Part shown: piece after piece, positions 56,501-64,000 of the stretch
Layout: every line of letters begins with the position of its first letter
Position numbering within the stretch: the first letter of the stretch is position 1
From: Microglena sp. YARC
Lineage: Eukaryota; Chlorophyta; Chlorophyceae; Chlamydomonadales; Chlamydomonadaceae
DNA: 64,000 bases
Direction: 5' to 3'
NCBI GenBank assembly: GCA_022414725.1
Contig: CM039467.1
Location: 16,629,966-16,693,965, forward strand
Notes under the pieces: model-generated
Seen by the model: the letters and a program-made list of their open reading frames with translations, nothing else
Told to the model about the DNA's origin: nothing
The model's database searches: none
Translations under genes and position numbers: made by a program

Positions 56501-57523
56501 CATCCCACTCTCAACATCACCCATTATCTCACCACATGCACATCCCGTCCCACATCACCCCACCTCCCATCAATCCAAGCCCCCACCACCCTCCACCTCT
56601 CCACCCCCACCTCCCACCCATCCCAAAGCCCACCCCATTGCACAAGACAGGCAACCCTACCATTGAGTTCATGAACGACGTTAACCTGTCGAGCCTCAGA
56701 ACCCCCCTCAGATTATCTTGATTATCCGAGGTTGGGCAATTCCTCTTAGCCTCCTTGACTTCCCTTGGACTTGAACACACAGACATAACACTCTAACCAT
56801 TACCCTATGGCTATGTAGATGCCTTCATCACAACATCACCCCTCCTCTTAGCACATACAACAACACTCTAACCATTACCCCTTATGGCTATGTAGATGCC
56901 TTTCATCACAACATCACCCCTCCTCTTAGCACATACACAACACTCTAACCATTACCCTATAACTATGTAGATGCCTTCATCACAATATCACCCCTTCTCT
57001 TAACACATACACAACACTTCTAACCCATTTACCCTATGGCTATGTAGATGCCTTCATCACAATATTCCCCCTTCTCTTAACACATACATTGCACTGTAAC
57101 CATTACCCTATGACTACGCATATTCCTTCATCACAGGATCATCCCCTTCTCTAACACATACATAACACACTCTAACCAGTCAACTTATGACTGTGCAGGT
57201 GCCTTCATCACAATGTCACTCCTTCTCTCACCGGAAGCGCTCTCCTCCCCCTCCTACCAATCACTCCATCTAACTTATTTTCCCCCCCCCCCCCCCCACA
57301 CCCCCACCCCCCCCCACACACACACACCTCCTGTCCCCTTCACTCACCCCCTATCAGTCCTATAATACCATCACCCTTTGTCAACACAGATGCCTCCCCT
57401 AACCTCCCTCCCGATGTCACGATCCCTCACCATCCCCCCTTTACTCACGGCTGACATGAGGCCACTCAAGCGTTTCCAGTGCTGCTGATGTGGGCTAACC
57501 ACGCCTCGCGAAAACGATAGCAT
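44581..57523 (-). CDS. MoCF-domain (molybdopterin-binding, FAD-synthase/CinA-like) protein
   Basis: Recognised minus-strand exons: 57523-57449 (MLSFSRGVVSPHQQHWK..., resembling an organelle-targeting sequence), 53257-53164, 47807-47751, 46602-46498 and 44739-44581. Exons 1-2 join in phase and reach AAIMVIGDEILAG, the MoCF signature. The array beside the gap carries an exon end reading PLVNLQGVYILPG (usual VYxLPGVP). The 47807 exon should continue it (IPxLFKSMI) but is one base short. The last two join in phase: RFTGGSYVSHVLYTHLGEGD, then KVNIGSYPNVDE and FKVKLQVTSRDP, ending MVEAKL. The family includes the N-terminal domain of eukaryotic FAD synthases and CinA; the activity here is uncertain. 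The middle of the domain, including the usual SGGxGPTxDD region, is not found and probably lies in the N gap. No PAPS-reductase-like domain follows. Confidence 0.75.
44740..45797 (-). repeat. Acceptor-side array of the last MoCF exon
   Basis: The last exon begins CACCTATCAG|GTCAACATTGGCTCC. Six copies of this junction with ~40 coding bases (+ strand GTCCACATTGGGGTAGNACC..ATGTTGACCTGATAGG) lie near 44880-44925, 45120-45160, 45230-45270, 45345-45390, 45450-45490 and 45615-45665. Spacers are GAGATGGGTGGTGGGGGTT repeats. Confidence 0.9.
45798..46379. repeat. Repeats F, D and H in a MoCF intron
   Basis: A repeat F arm lies at about 45798-46015 (GTCGCAAGCGAG...AACCTGGGGGGGCCC). Repeat D lies at 46075-46160 (GCAAACGGGCTGGCCCCCTC...GGCGTACTATTATTTATTTA). 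Repeat H lies at 46195-46375. Confidence 0.75.
46380..46880 (-). pseudogene. Copies of the MoCF exon encoding LYTHLGEGD
   Basis: The exon at 46602-46498 has one copy on each side. Downstream, 46475-46381 is nearly complete and open (HVLYTHLGEGDPAKELADIA). Upstream, about 46715-46640 keeps VLYTHLGEGD and then breaks into a GGCGCCAGG triplication. The rest of 46720-46880 is an ATATCATATGATA-type palindromic patch. Confidence 0.85.
46881..47750. repeat. Repeats A and D in a MoCF intron
   Basis: Reverse repeat A lies near 46985-47045 and 47085-47120. A ~90-bp unit (TGTACTTCATCACACCCAGTCTG) is duplicated at 47130-47215 and 47225-47300. Repeat D lies at 47318-47375. Forward repeat A lies at 47395-47480. 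(ACAT)n lies at 47535-47590. Confidence 0.65.
47808..48179. repeat. Repeat H in a MoCF intron
   Basis: Copy at about 47873-48100: TATAAGCGATCGCTAGTTTTGACCCCG, then ATCGCTATTCTAAAA, CGCTGTCCCTGGAGAGGC and AAAACCACTTTC. Confidence 0.7.
48180..50463 (-). repeat. Donor-side array of a MoCF exon (LVNLQGVYILPG), >30 units
   Basis: Minus-strand units of about 65-75 bp: CTGGTCAACCTGCAAGGGGTG, then TACATTCTACCTGG|GTGAGTC, then a short intronic spacer AAGGGGG-CTGGGTGAGTCAAGGGGG-ACCTGGGTGCCT. Units near the gap are dense and carry many one-base indels, typical of poorly corrected long reads. Those near 48200-48600 are more decayed. The array runs into the N gap, so copy number is unknown. Confidence 0.9.
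50464..51463. other. Assembly gap (1000 N)
   Basis: Exactly 1000 N, a conventional placeholder rather than a measured length. It interrupts the MoCF gene and its donor-side array. Frames spanning the gap are artefacts. Confidence 0.99.
51464..51949. repeat. TG-rich simple sequence
   Basis: GTGTGACTGTGTTTGTG-type dinucleotide-rich sequence at about 51550-51870. No exon was recognised between the gap and the next array. Confidence 0.6.
51950..53163 (-). repeat. Donor-side array of the MoCF signature exon
   Basis: The exon ends GTCATTGGTGATGAGATTTTGGCAG|GTACGAT. At least twelve copies of about 60-90 bp follow downstream (+ strand ATCGTACCTGCCAAAATCTCATCACCAATGACC with CCACCACC spacers), from about 53060 back to 51950. 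The coding part VIGDEILAG is still readable in several. A poly-C run lies at 52141-52173. Confidence 0.9.
53258..55215 (-). repeat. Acceptor-side copies of the MoCF signature exon, with an internal ATATGTGTTTGC minisatellite
   Basis: Copies of AGAGCCTCACCCG...AACCATGTGAGTGCG..GTGGCATCCCC lie near 53390-53450, 53570-53625, 53745-53800, 54000-54040, 55015-55050 and 55165-55215. They repeat the exon start (parent PHPPANHVSALRIPDT). Between them 54390-54960 is a ~60-bp minisatellite of GTTCGTATATATGTGTTTGC. Confidence 0.75.
55216..56714. repeat. CA/CT-rich tandem array in MoCF intron 1
   Basis: Units of about 100-130 bp with CTCTCACCATCACCCCATCTC, ACAGACACCCTCCTTCACCATTCCCCCC and GATATCACCATCACGCTATG. 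The + strand has long open frames only because it is poor in stop words. The motif TATGTCAGCACAGATGCCTCC resembles the end of exon 1 read inverted (CTCATGTCAGCC), so this may be a decayed donor-side array. Confidence 0.7.
56715..57448. repeat. Repeat A fragment and ~85-bp array in MoCF intron 1
   Basis: Repeat A lies at 56715-56785 (CGAGGTTGGGCAATTCCTCTTAG). Five units of CTCTAACCATTACCCTATGGC with TATGTAGATGCCTTCATCACAA lie at about 56790-57225. C-runs lie at 57283-57315. Short unique sequence lies before the exon 1 donor at 57448. Confidence 0.75.
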
Positions 57524-58035
57524 TTAAGACAGCTGTGGTCAACACAAGATCAACGCAGCTCTGGGGTCACGGATACACGATAGGGTGAAATTGACTCGAA
57601 CCTTGGACTCGGAGCACAGTTTGTGGAAATTTGTCAGAGCCTCACGCGCGCACGGTGTGACACGGTGTAGTTAGATCCTGAGTTTGACCGGTGCGCGCAC
57701 ATGTTCGACCGGTGCGTTGTACATCTTCCAGGCCAGGCTGACGCTGACGCTGCCAGATGTACCACCAAGCCACGCCACTTGTGCTCGCAGACTGGGCCCT
57801 CTTTCGGCGTCCAAGTGGTTCAGTCGTCGCTTCCGCCGAGTTGTTTCTTCTCTCCGTTGGATAATAGTTCGAGGGTTTCTAGCTTCGCCCCGTTGCTTTA
57901 GCTTAGGGCTATAAAATACGTGATCCCTCGCGCGTTCATTAGCTTCTGCTTGCTGAACTTGCCTGAATTTCCCGGTTCCAGCCCCACCGGCTTTCGAATT
58001 GTGTAGTTTGTCAGGCAGATACAGAAGATTGCACC
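57524..58035. promoter_or_regulatory. Shared upstream region of the MoCF gene (-) and UBC13 (+)
   Basis: The 512 bp between two divergent start codons is free of dispersed repeats and tandem arrays, unlike almost everything around it. A TATAAAA string (57911-57917) lies about 120 bp before the UBC13 ATG. It is probably a bidirectional promoter; that is inferred from layout. Confidence 0.5.
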
Positions 58036-59139
58036 ATGGGCGAGTTACCCCGTCGCATCATTAAGGTGAGGACATGGCACCAGATAAATAACTCAGAGGG
58101 GTGGGGGGTCTTTGGAGGATGGGGATGAGTTGGGGGGTCGATTTCGGTCTGTCTGTTTGGTGACATGGTCTATCAGCCTGCAGGCCGCTCACCGTCTGCA
58201 AGTAGTTATGGAATGAATACGATTATCAGCTCCGCTGCTCCACGCTCCTAGGTGCAGAGTGCAATCACCTAGTGGTTGGGGGCTCACAGATCCGTCTGAG
58301 CGGTGGTTCCGTAGTTGTTGAAACGAAGAGCCCCCGAGTGCCGCAGCAAGCGCTTGTCCAAAGACTGCGTTGGCCTGGTCATGCTTTGGCTTATTTTGGC
58401 TACATTGTCTATCAGCTCACTGTCTGCGCGCGGAGGATACATGGGTTGTACTTGCTTTCCCCTAGTTTTGTGCACTTGGTTTGTTTGGTAACTCCAGTTT
58501 TGATGGCGTCGTCTATCAGCCTTCATGCTGATCACCGGCGGAGTAAACATGGGGAACGAGGCTCGTCAAAGAACTCGATTTGCCTGCTCATGGCTCAGTC
58601 GAGAATGATGGCAAGGATAGTCAGACAATCCGATCAAAATCTCGATGCACGCGCCATGATCTAATCCCCTCTCTCAATCCGCCCTATGTGTTGCAGGAGA
58701 CGCAAAAGCTTCTGAGCGAGCCAGGTAAGGATACGTTGTAGGCACTAAGCAGTGATTACATCGGGCAGACCAGCGAGTAAAACCAAGACTAGCCCACACC
58801 ACAACTTCAGTCGGGGGGCGGGGGGGGCGGGGGGGGGGGGGGGGGGGGGGGTTCATTCAGCTAATTCCTTTCAATCAGCAAAAATGTAGATATATATAGA
58901 GGTATAGGAAACACACAACGTAGGCTATATGCTTAAGCGAATAGCAGGGTTGTTCTACCCCACCCGTGCAACACACATCCTGCAAGTACCTCCCAAAGAC
59001 CCACCTGTAGACCTACCCTTCCAGCATACCTGCATGCGCGTATGCGCATTTGCACACTCACACACACACATGCACTGACGCACCTGCGCACTCATACACA
59101 CACTCACACACACGTCTGCCCCCCCCCCCCCCCCCCCCG

Positions 59140-59175
<36 letters not shown>

Positions 59176-62100
59176 ACACACACCACACACACACCACCTG
59201 CACACACACCTGCACGCACTCCTACTTATGCCACCTGCATCTGCTCTGTGCACATCGCTCCCACACACCTGCACACACACACGCACACACACATGCACAT
59301 CAGCAAGTACCTGCACACACCACACACACATGCGTGCACACAACAGCAAAGACCTGCACACACACCACACACATCAGCAAAGACCTTCACACACACCACA
59401 CACACACCTACTTACGCCATCTGCACCTACTCTGTTCCCAGCACCCGGGATCTCAGCCTCCCCCAGTGAAGACAACTTGAGATATTTTAATGTCATGATC
59501 CTTGGACCCACACAATCACCATATGAAGGTGGGTGGGTATGGGTGCTGGGTCTGATACATGTAGGCGTGATGGGGTTTGGTGTGTACATGTGCGTATTCA
59601 TCCCCTCCTGTGACAACAGTTTCGAAATATTTTAATGTCATTATCCTTCGACCCACACAATCACCATATGATGGTGGGTGGGTATGGTGATGGAGTTCGG
59701 GTGTTGGGGTGCTGTGGTGGGTGTGCACCATGTGAATTTGTGTAGGGTGTTCATATGGGTGGGTGGATGGGTGGAAGTGGTGCATGTGTGAGTTTGTTTT
59801 TCTCCCTTTGTGAAGATAACCTGGAAGTATCTGGTGCAGATGTTGTGGATTTGTGTGATGTGCGTTTTTGTGGGTGGGTGGGTGAGTCGGGGGGGGGGGG
59901 GGACAGGCATATGGATCAAAAATAGTCTTTTCGTGATACTTCTTTATGATCTTGTTCATGAGTGAATGGCAATATGATATCAAGTCATCATATGATGCTG
60001 GCAGTCTGACTAGGCTAAAGATACCATTTATATACAATATCATGTGATGCAATTTGATCAATTCCCGTCCCACCTATTGCTCTGATAGCCAACACTCTCC
60101 GCCAATTTTCTGCGTTGATTGCGACGCTCCTAGGACTCCTAGGTCATCTATTAAGCCACTCCATATTAAAACAGATTAATAAAGAAGTACGGTATCCAGA
60201 CAATCATGAATAGGGACCGGCATATCATATGATGTTGACAAAAGGCGAGTATGATATCATATGATATCATACAAATGGCATCATATGCTATTGTATATAA
60301 ATTGCAACTTTAACCTAGTCCGACTGCCGGCATCATATGATGACACGATATCATATGATATCATACTGCTGTTCCCTACCCATGCGTGCCTCCATAAAAT
60401 CCAGGTTGAGTGTTTAAGCTGGAGCTCTTTGTGTCTGAACACTTAAGCGCACACATAGGGATTCAAACTCAGCACCTTCTTCAGTCCAGCAAAATAGCCA
60501 ACCATTAAACCATTCACCGAACCAGGGTGAACGTGTGGACAGATAATCAGACAACAAGGTGACTCTGGGGGCTCTCACCCCCCACAATCTGCAAAACATA
60601 TGAAACCTTGTCCAATTCACCCATGCGTTCCTCCATGAAACACAGGTGGAGTGTTTAAGCTGGAGCTTTTCTTGCCTGAGGACTACCCCATGGCGCCCCC
60701 CAAGGTAGGTGTGTAGTGCAGATTTGCTTACCTTAGCATAGTATAGTCAAGTAGAATCGAGTAGGGTAGAGTGTACGTAGGTGTGTAGTGCAGATTTGTT
60801 TAGCTTAGCATAGTATAGTCAAGGAGAATCGAGTAGGTTACAGTAGAGTGTAGGTAGGTGTGTAGTGCAGATTTGTTGAGCTTAGCATAATGTAGTCAAG
60901 TATAATCGAGTAGGATACAGAAAGGTGGAGATTTTATATCAGAGCATAACGTAGTGAAGTATAATTGTTTGTTCGCGTGTTTGATGAGCTGCTGCAGTTT
61001 TGCTTCTTGACAAAAGCTACCATCCCAACATACATGGGATGTTGTGCTACTGCAGGTTCGCTTCTTGACGAAAATCTACCACCCCAACATTGACAAGTTG
61101 ACCCGTATTTGGCTACCCATGGACTGTGACATATATAATCTGCGTTATATGTATCCCCACACCCTGCTGCACCTCATCCTGTCACACCCTACACCCTGCT
61201 ACACCTCTCCCTGCTACACCCTACTCCATCTCATATCTGGGTGGTATTTTGATGCTGCAGGTTTGCTTCTTGACAAAAATCTACCACCCCAACATTGACA
61301 AGTTGGCCCGTATTTGGCTACCCATGGACTGTAACATGCAACTTATGTGCCACATGTATCCTCACACCCTGTTACATTCTACACCCTGCTACATCTGATA
61401 CATGTGTGATGTGCTGCTGCTGCTGCAGGTTTCCTTCTTGACAAAACATCTACCACCCCAACATTGACAAGTTGGCCCGTATTTGGCTACTCATACCCAA
61501 ACATTGACAAGCTGGCCCGTATTTGGCTACCCATGGACTGTAACATACAACATCTGTGTCATGTATCCCCACACCCAGTTGCACCCTACGCTCTGCTAGA
61601 TCTGATACATGAGTGATGTGCTGCTGCTGCAGGTTCCCTTCTTGACAAAAATCTACCACCCAAACATTGACAAGCTGGGCCATATTTGGCTTCTCATACC
61701 CAAACATTGACAAGCTGGGCCATATTTGGCTTCTCATACCCAAACATTGACAAGCTGGGCCATATTTGGCTACCCATGGACTGTAACATACAACATCTGT
61801 GTCATGTATCCACACACCCTACACCCTGCTACATCTCATACATGTGTGATGTGCTGCTGCAGGTTCGCTTCTTGACGAAACATCTACCACCCCAACATAC
61901 GTGTGATGTTGTGCTATTGCAGGTTCGCTTCTTGACAAAAATCTACCACCCCAACATTGACAAGTTGGGCCGTATTTGCTTGGACATCCTGAAAGACAAA
62001 TGGAGCCCAGCCTTGCAGATCCGTACTGTCCTCCTCAGGTAAATACACCCGTGTACATGTATGAACCGCCCATGTATGTGTACCTTGCAGATTCGTACTG

Positions 62101-64000
62101 TCCTCCTCAGGTAAATACACACATGTGTATGTATGAACCGCCCATGTGTGTGTACCATGCAGATCCGTACTGTCCTCCTCAGGTAAATACACACATGTGT
62201 ATGTACGAACCGCCCATGTGTGTGTACCTTGCAGATCCGTCCTGTCCTCCTCAGGTAAATACTCACATGTGTATGTACGTACTGCCTGTGTGTGTGTACC
62301 TTGCAGAGCCGTACTGTCCTCCTCAGGTAAATACACACATGTGTATGTACGTACTGCCTGTGTGTGTGTACCTTGCAGATCCGTACTGTCCTCCTCAGGT
62401 AAATACACACATGTGTATGTACATACTGTCCATGTATGTGTGCCTTGCAGATCCGTACTGTCCTCCTCAGGTAAATACACACATGTGTATGTGCGTACTG
62501 CCTGTGTGTGTGTACCTTGCAGATCCGTACTGTCCTCCTCAGGTAAATACACACATGTGTATGTATGAACCGCCCATGTGTGTGTACCTTGCTGATCCGT
62601 ACTGTCCTGCTCAGGTAAATACACACATGTGTATGTGCGTACTGCCTGTGTGTGTGTACCTTGCAGATCCGTACTGTCCTCCTCAGGTAAATACACACAT
62701 GTGTATGTACGTACTGCCTGTGTGTGTGTACCTTGCAGATCCGTACTGTCCTCCTCAGGTAAATACACACATGTGTATGTACGTACTGTCCATGTGTGTG
62801 TGCCTTGCAGATCCGTACTGTCCTCCTCAGGTAAATATACCCATGTGTATGTACGTACTGTCCATGTATGTGTGCCTTGCAGATCCGTACTGTCCTCCTC
62901 AGGTAAATACACCCATGTGTATGTACGTACTGTCCATGTATGTGTGCCTTGCAGATCCGTACTGTCCTCCTCAGGTAAATACACCCATGTGTATGTACGT
63001 ACTGTCCATGTATGTGTGCCTTGCAGATCCGTACTGTCCTCCTCAGGTAAATACACCCATGTGTATGTACGTACTGTCCATGTATGTGTGCCTTGCAGAT
63101 CCGTACTGTCCTCCTCAGGTAAATACACACATGTGTATGTACTTTTCATTTTTATGTACCCCCCATGAGTACGTGCCACTAATATTTATTCATCGTGCAG
63201 ATCCATACTGTCCTCTTCAGGTATTTGCTTAGCCATATGTACTTTGCATTGCTATTTGTGATGTGCTGCTCTTCAGGCAGTCATAACCCCTATGTGTGTG
63301 CCTCCGCTTTTTATGCCTGTTGCAGTTCAGTACTGTCCTCCTCCTTACAACTACCCTCCCTACCCCCCCCCCCCCCCCCCCCACACACACATCTCCTGCA
63401 GTATACAAGCACTGCTCAGCTCACCTAACCCCGATGACCCCCTGCGGAAGACATTGCCAAGGCCTGGAGGACTAACGAGTCTGCTGCTATAGCCACAGGT
63501 GGGATTGGCAATCTAGGCTAGGAAGTAGTTGTAAGGCTGTGTTGGGGGAGGGGGGGGGGGGGGGGGTAAAAGGGGGGAGGGGAGGATAACATTAGGTCAG
63601 ACGGCACTGACAGATTACAAGACTGTTGCTATGCTGCAGGTGGATTGGGTTGTGGTCAGTAAGGCGGGGGGAGGGGGGGGGGAGTACAGGGTGGAGGGGG
63701 AGATAACATTAAGTCAGACGGCACTGTCAGATTACGAGTTTGCTGCTATGGCCACATGCGGGATTGGCAATATAGGGCTGGGGAACTAGTTGTAAGGCTG
63801 TGTGTGTGGAGGGTGGAGGGGGGGGATAACATTAAGTCAGACGCCACTTACAGATTACAAGACTGATGCTATGATGCAGGTAGGATTGGGTTTTGGTTAT
63901 AAGGCAGGGGGGGGTATAGGGTGGAGGGGGGGATAACATTAGGTCAGGCAGCACTGACAGATTACAAGACTGTTGCTATGCTGCAGGTCGTATTGGGTTG
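58036..64000 (+). CDS. UBC13: Ubiquitin-conjugating enzyme E2, Ubc13/UBE2N type (3' end beyond window)
   Basis: Ubc13, paired with a UEV partner, makes Lys63-linked ubiquitin chains for DNA-damage tolerance and signalling. Exons: 58036-58065, 58697-58724, 59442-59528, 60646-60704, 61923-62038 and 63402-63498. Joined they read [56 protein letters not shown], then [19 protein letters not shown] with the catalytic cysteine at position 87 as in human UBE2[12 protein letters not shown], and [12 protein letters not shown]. Phases match at every junction. In exon 6 one base is missing after CTG at 63444: the frame resumes as [11 protein letters not shown], so an assembly error or a real frameshift is present there. 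The last ~12 codons lie beyond 64000; 63499 onward is intron with repeat copies of the exon 6 end. All exons from 3 on are accompanied by decayed copies. Confidence 0.95.
58066..58696 (+). repeat. UBC13 intron 1 with three repeat-J copies
   Basis: GTCTATCAGCCTGCAGGCCGC, TCTATCAGCTCACTGTCTGC and TCTATCAGCCTTCATGCTGATC lie at about 58168, 58406 and 58510. Each is followed by a GGCGGAG-AACATGGG-like block. The same element occurs at 10605 and 34262. Confidence 0.6.
58725..59441 (+). repeat. UBC13 intron 2: poly-G, poly-C and (CA)n
   Basis: A G-run lies at about 58812-58850, C-runs at about 59118-59173, and CACACA-rich sequence from 59050 to 59400 with several CAGCAAAGACCTNCACACAC units. ATCTGCNCCTNCTCTGTNCNCA near 59227 and 59420 suggests a copy of the exon 3 acceptor region. 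Confidence 0.65.
59529..60060 (+). pseudogene. Decayed copies of UBC13 exon 3
   Basis: About 59603-59690 repeats exon 3 and its donor: GAAATATTTTAATGTCATTA, then CGACCCACACAATCACCATA and GGTGGGTGGGTATGG. A more decayed copy starts near 59810 (TGTGAAGATAACCTGGAAGTA). Neither is open in the right frame across the exon. The rest of the stretch is GTGGGTGGG-rich with a G-run at 59890-59902. Confidence 0.85.
60061..60645 (+). repeat. UBC13 exon 4 acceptor copy with SINE G and repeat F insertions
   Basis: About 60381-60430 copies the exon 4 junction (CATGCGTGCCTCCATAAAATCCAGG, then TTGAGTGTTTAAGCTGGAGCT). It is cut by a SINE-G fragment (60430-60520, GGGATTCAAACTC) and a repeat-F end (60528-60600, GTGACTCTGGGGGCTCTCAC). 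ATCATATGATATCAT palindromes lie at 60220-60275 and 60328-60370. Confidence 0.8.
60705..60990 (+). repeat. Donor-side array after UBC13 exon 4
   Basis: The intron start GTAGGTGTGTAGTGCAGATTTG is repeated at 60705, 60777 and 60856, with the following GCTTAGCATAGTATAGTCAAG. Period is about 70-80 bp. Only intron sequence and the splice donor are duplicated here. Confidence 0.85.
60991..61922 (+). pseudogene. Acceptor-side copies of UBC13 exon 5 fused to repeat A ends
   Basis: Copies of the junction GCTGCAG|GTTCGCTTCTTGAC with 30-55 coding bases lie at about 61003, 61055, 61260, 61429, 61634 and 61864. In most the codons for [10 protein letters not shown] continue into ATTTGGCTACCCATGGACTG and TAACATACA, which is the 3' part of repeat A. 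Secondary copies of the CCCAAACATTGACAAGCTGG piece follow at 61495, 61698 and 61738. The true exon at 61923 is the only one continuing into GRICLDIL. Confidence 0.92.
62039..63401 (+). repeat. 72-bp array of UBC13 exon 5 ends: 15 microexon-like copies
   Basis: After the exon 5 donor (TCCTCCTCAG|GTAAATAC at 62038) a 72-bp unit repeats with constant period to about 63125. Each unit is ATCCGTACTGTCCTCCTCAG, then GTAAATACACACATGTGTATG, TACGTACTG and TGTGTGTGTACCTTGCAG. So every unit has an acceptor (CCTTGCAG), a 20-nt coding segment and a donor. The CCTTGCAG is itself exon 5 coding sequence in the parent. Two older copies lie near 63198 and 63325. A C-run lies at 63363-63382. Confidence 0.95.
63499..64000 (+). 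repeat. Donor-side array of UBC13 exon 6
   Basis: Exon 6 ends AACGAGTCTGCTGCTATAGC then CACAG|GTGGGATTGG. Copies lie at about 63615-63650, 63730-63775, 63850-63890 and 63960-64000 (AGATTACAAGACTGTTGCTATG, CTGCAGGTGGATTGGG), alternating two variants at ~115-120 bp. G-rich spacers and GATAACATTAGGTCAGACGGC lie between. The array leaves the window. Confidence 0.9.

Noticed and set aside
55143..56721. 354-codon Pro/His/Ser-rich frame
   Set aside because: CA/CT-rich tandem array poor in stops; the composition follows the DNA bias.
61914..63232. Open frames of about 400 codons on both strands
   Set aside because: They arise because the 72-bp unit is a multiple of three without stops. The peptides are exact repeats and run through the UBC13 intron in the wrong frame.

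Overview
This is a nuclear genome window from a eukaryote, most probably a green alga. The evidence is GT-AG introns of 0.3-5 kb, plant-type TTTAGGG motifs, a secreted lipocalin of a kind I associate with algae, and no prokaryotic gene organisation. The species cannot be named from the sequence. The assembly looks like a draft built from error-prone long reads: there is a gap of exactly 1000 N (50464-51463), many indels in the array beside it, and three places where one missing base breaks an otherwise conserved reading frame.

Six protein genes can be assembled by hand across introns, using conserved protein motifs and matching splice phases. (1) 4124-4951 (+): intronless four-helix membrane protein of unknown function. 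(2) 10947-14485 (+): spliceosomal Prp3, two exons. (3) 33440-23057 (-): LCMT/Ppm1-type SAM-dependent methyltransferase, six exons, 290 aa, all phases closing exactly. (4) 42863-37781 (-): secreted lipocalin with an amphipathic LEA-like domain in front, four exons. (5) 57523-44581 (-): MoCF (molybdopterin-binding, FAD-synthase/CinA-like) protein, partly lost in the gap. (6) 58036 to beyond the window end (+): Ubc13-type E2 enzyme, divergently paired with gene 5 across about 510 bp.

The remaining ~85% is repeat. There are dispersed families, called here A (SINE-like with ACAT tails), B (MITE with AGCTGCCTAGAAGCTGCT termini), C, D, E, F, G (tRNA-derived SINE), H, I and J. There are also many tandem arrays.

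The most striking feature is that most of these arrays are not anonymous satellites. They are serial duplications of exon edges of these same genes. Acceptor-side arrays lie upstream of an exon and carry the intron 3' end plus the first 20-60 coding bases. Donor-side arrays lie downstream and carry the last 20-60 coding bases plus the GT donor. Arrays of C-terminal coding ends follow several stop codons. In some arrays each unit is a complete microexon with both splice sites, the best being a 72-bp unit repeated 16 times in UBC13. This pattern recurs at most of the exon edges I could define and looks like a genome-wide process of intron growth and potential exon generation.
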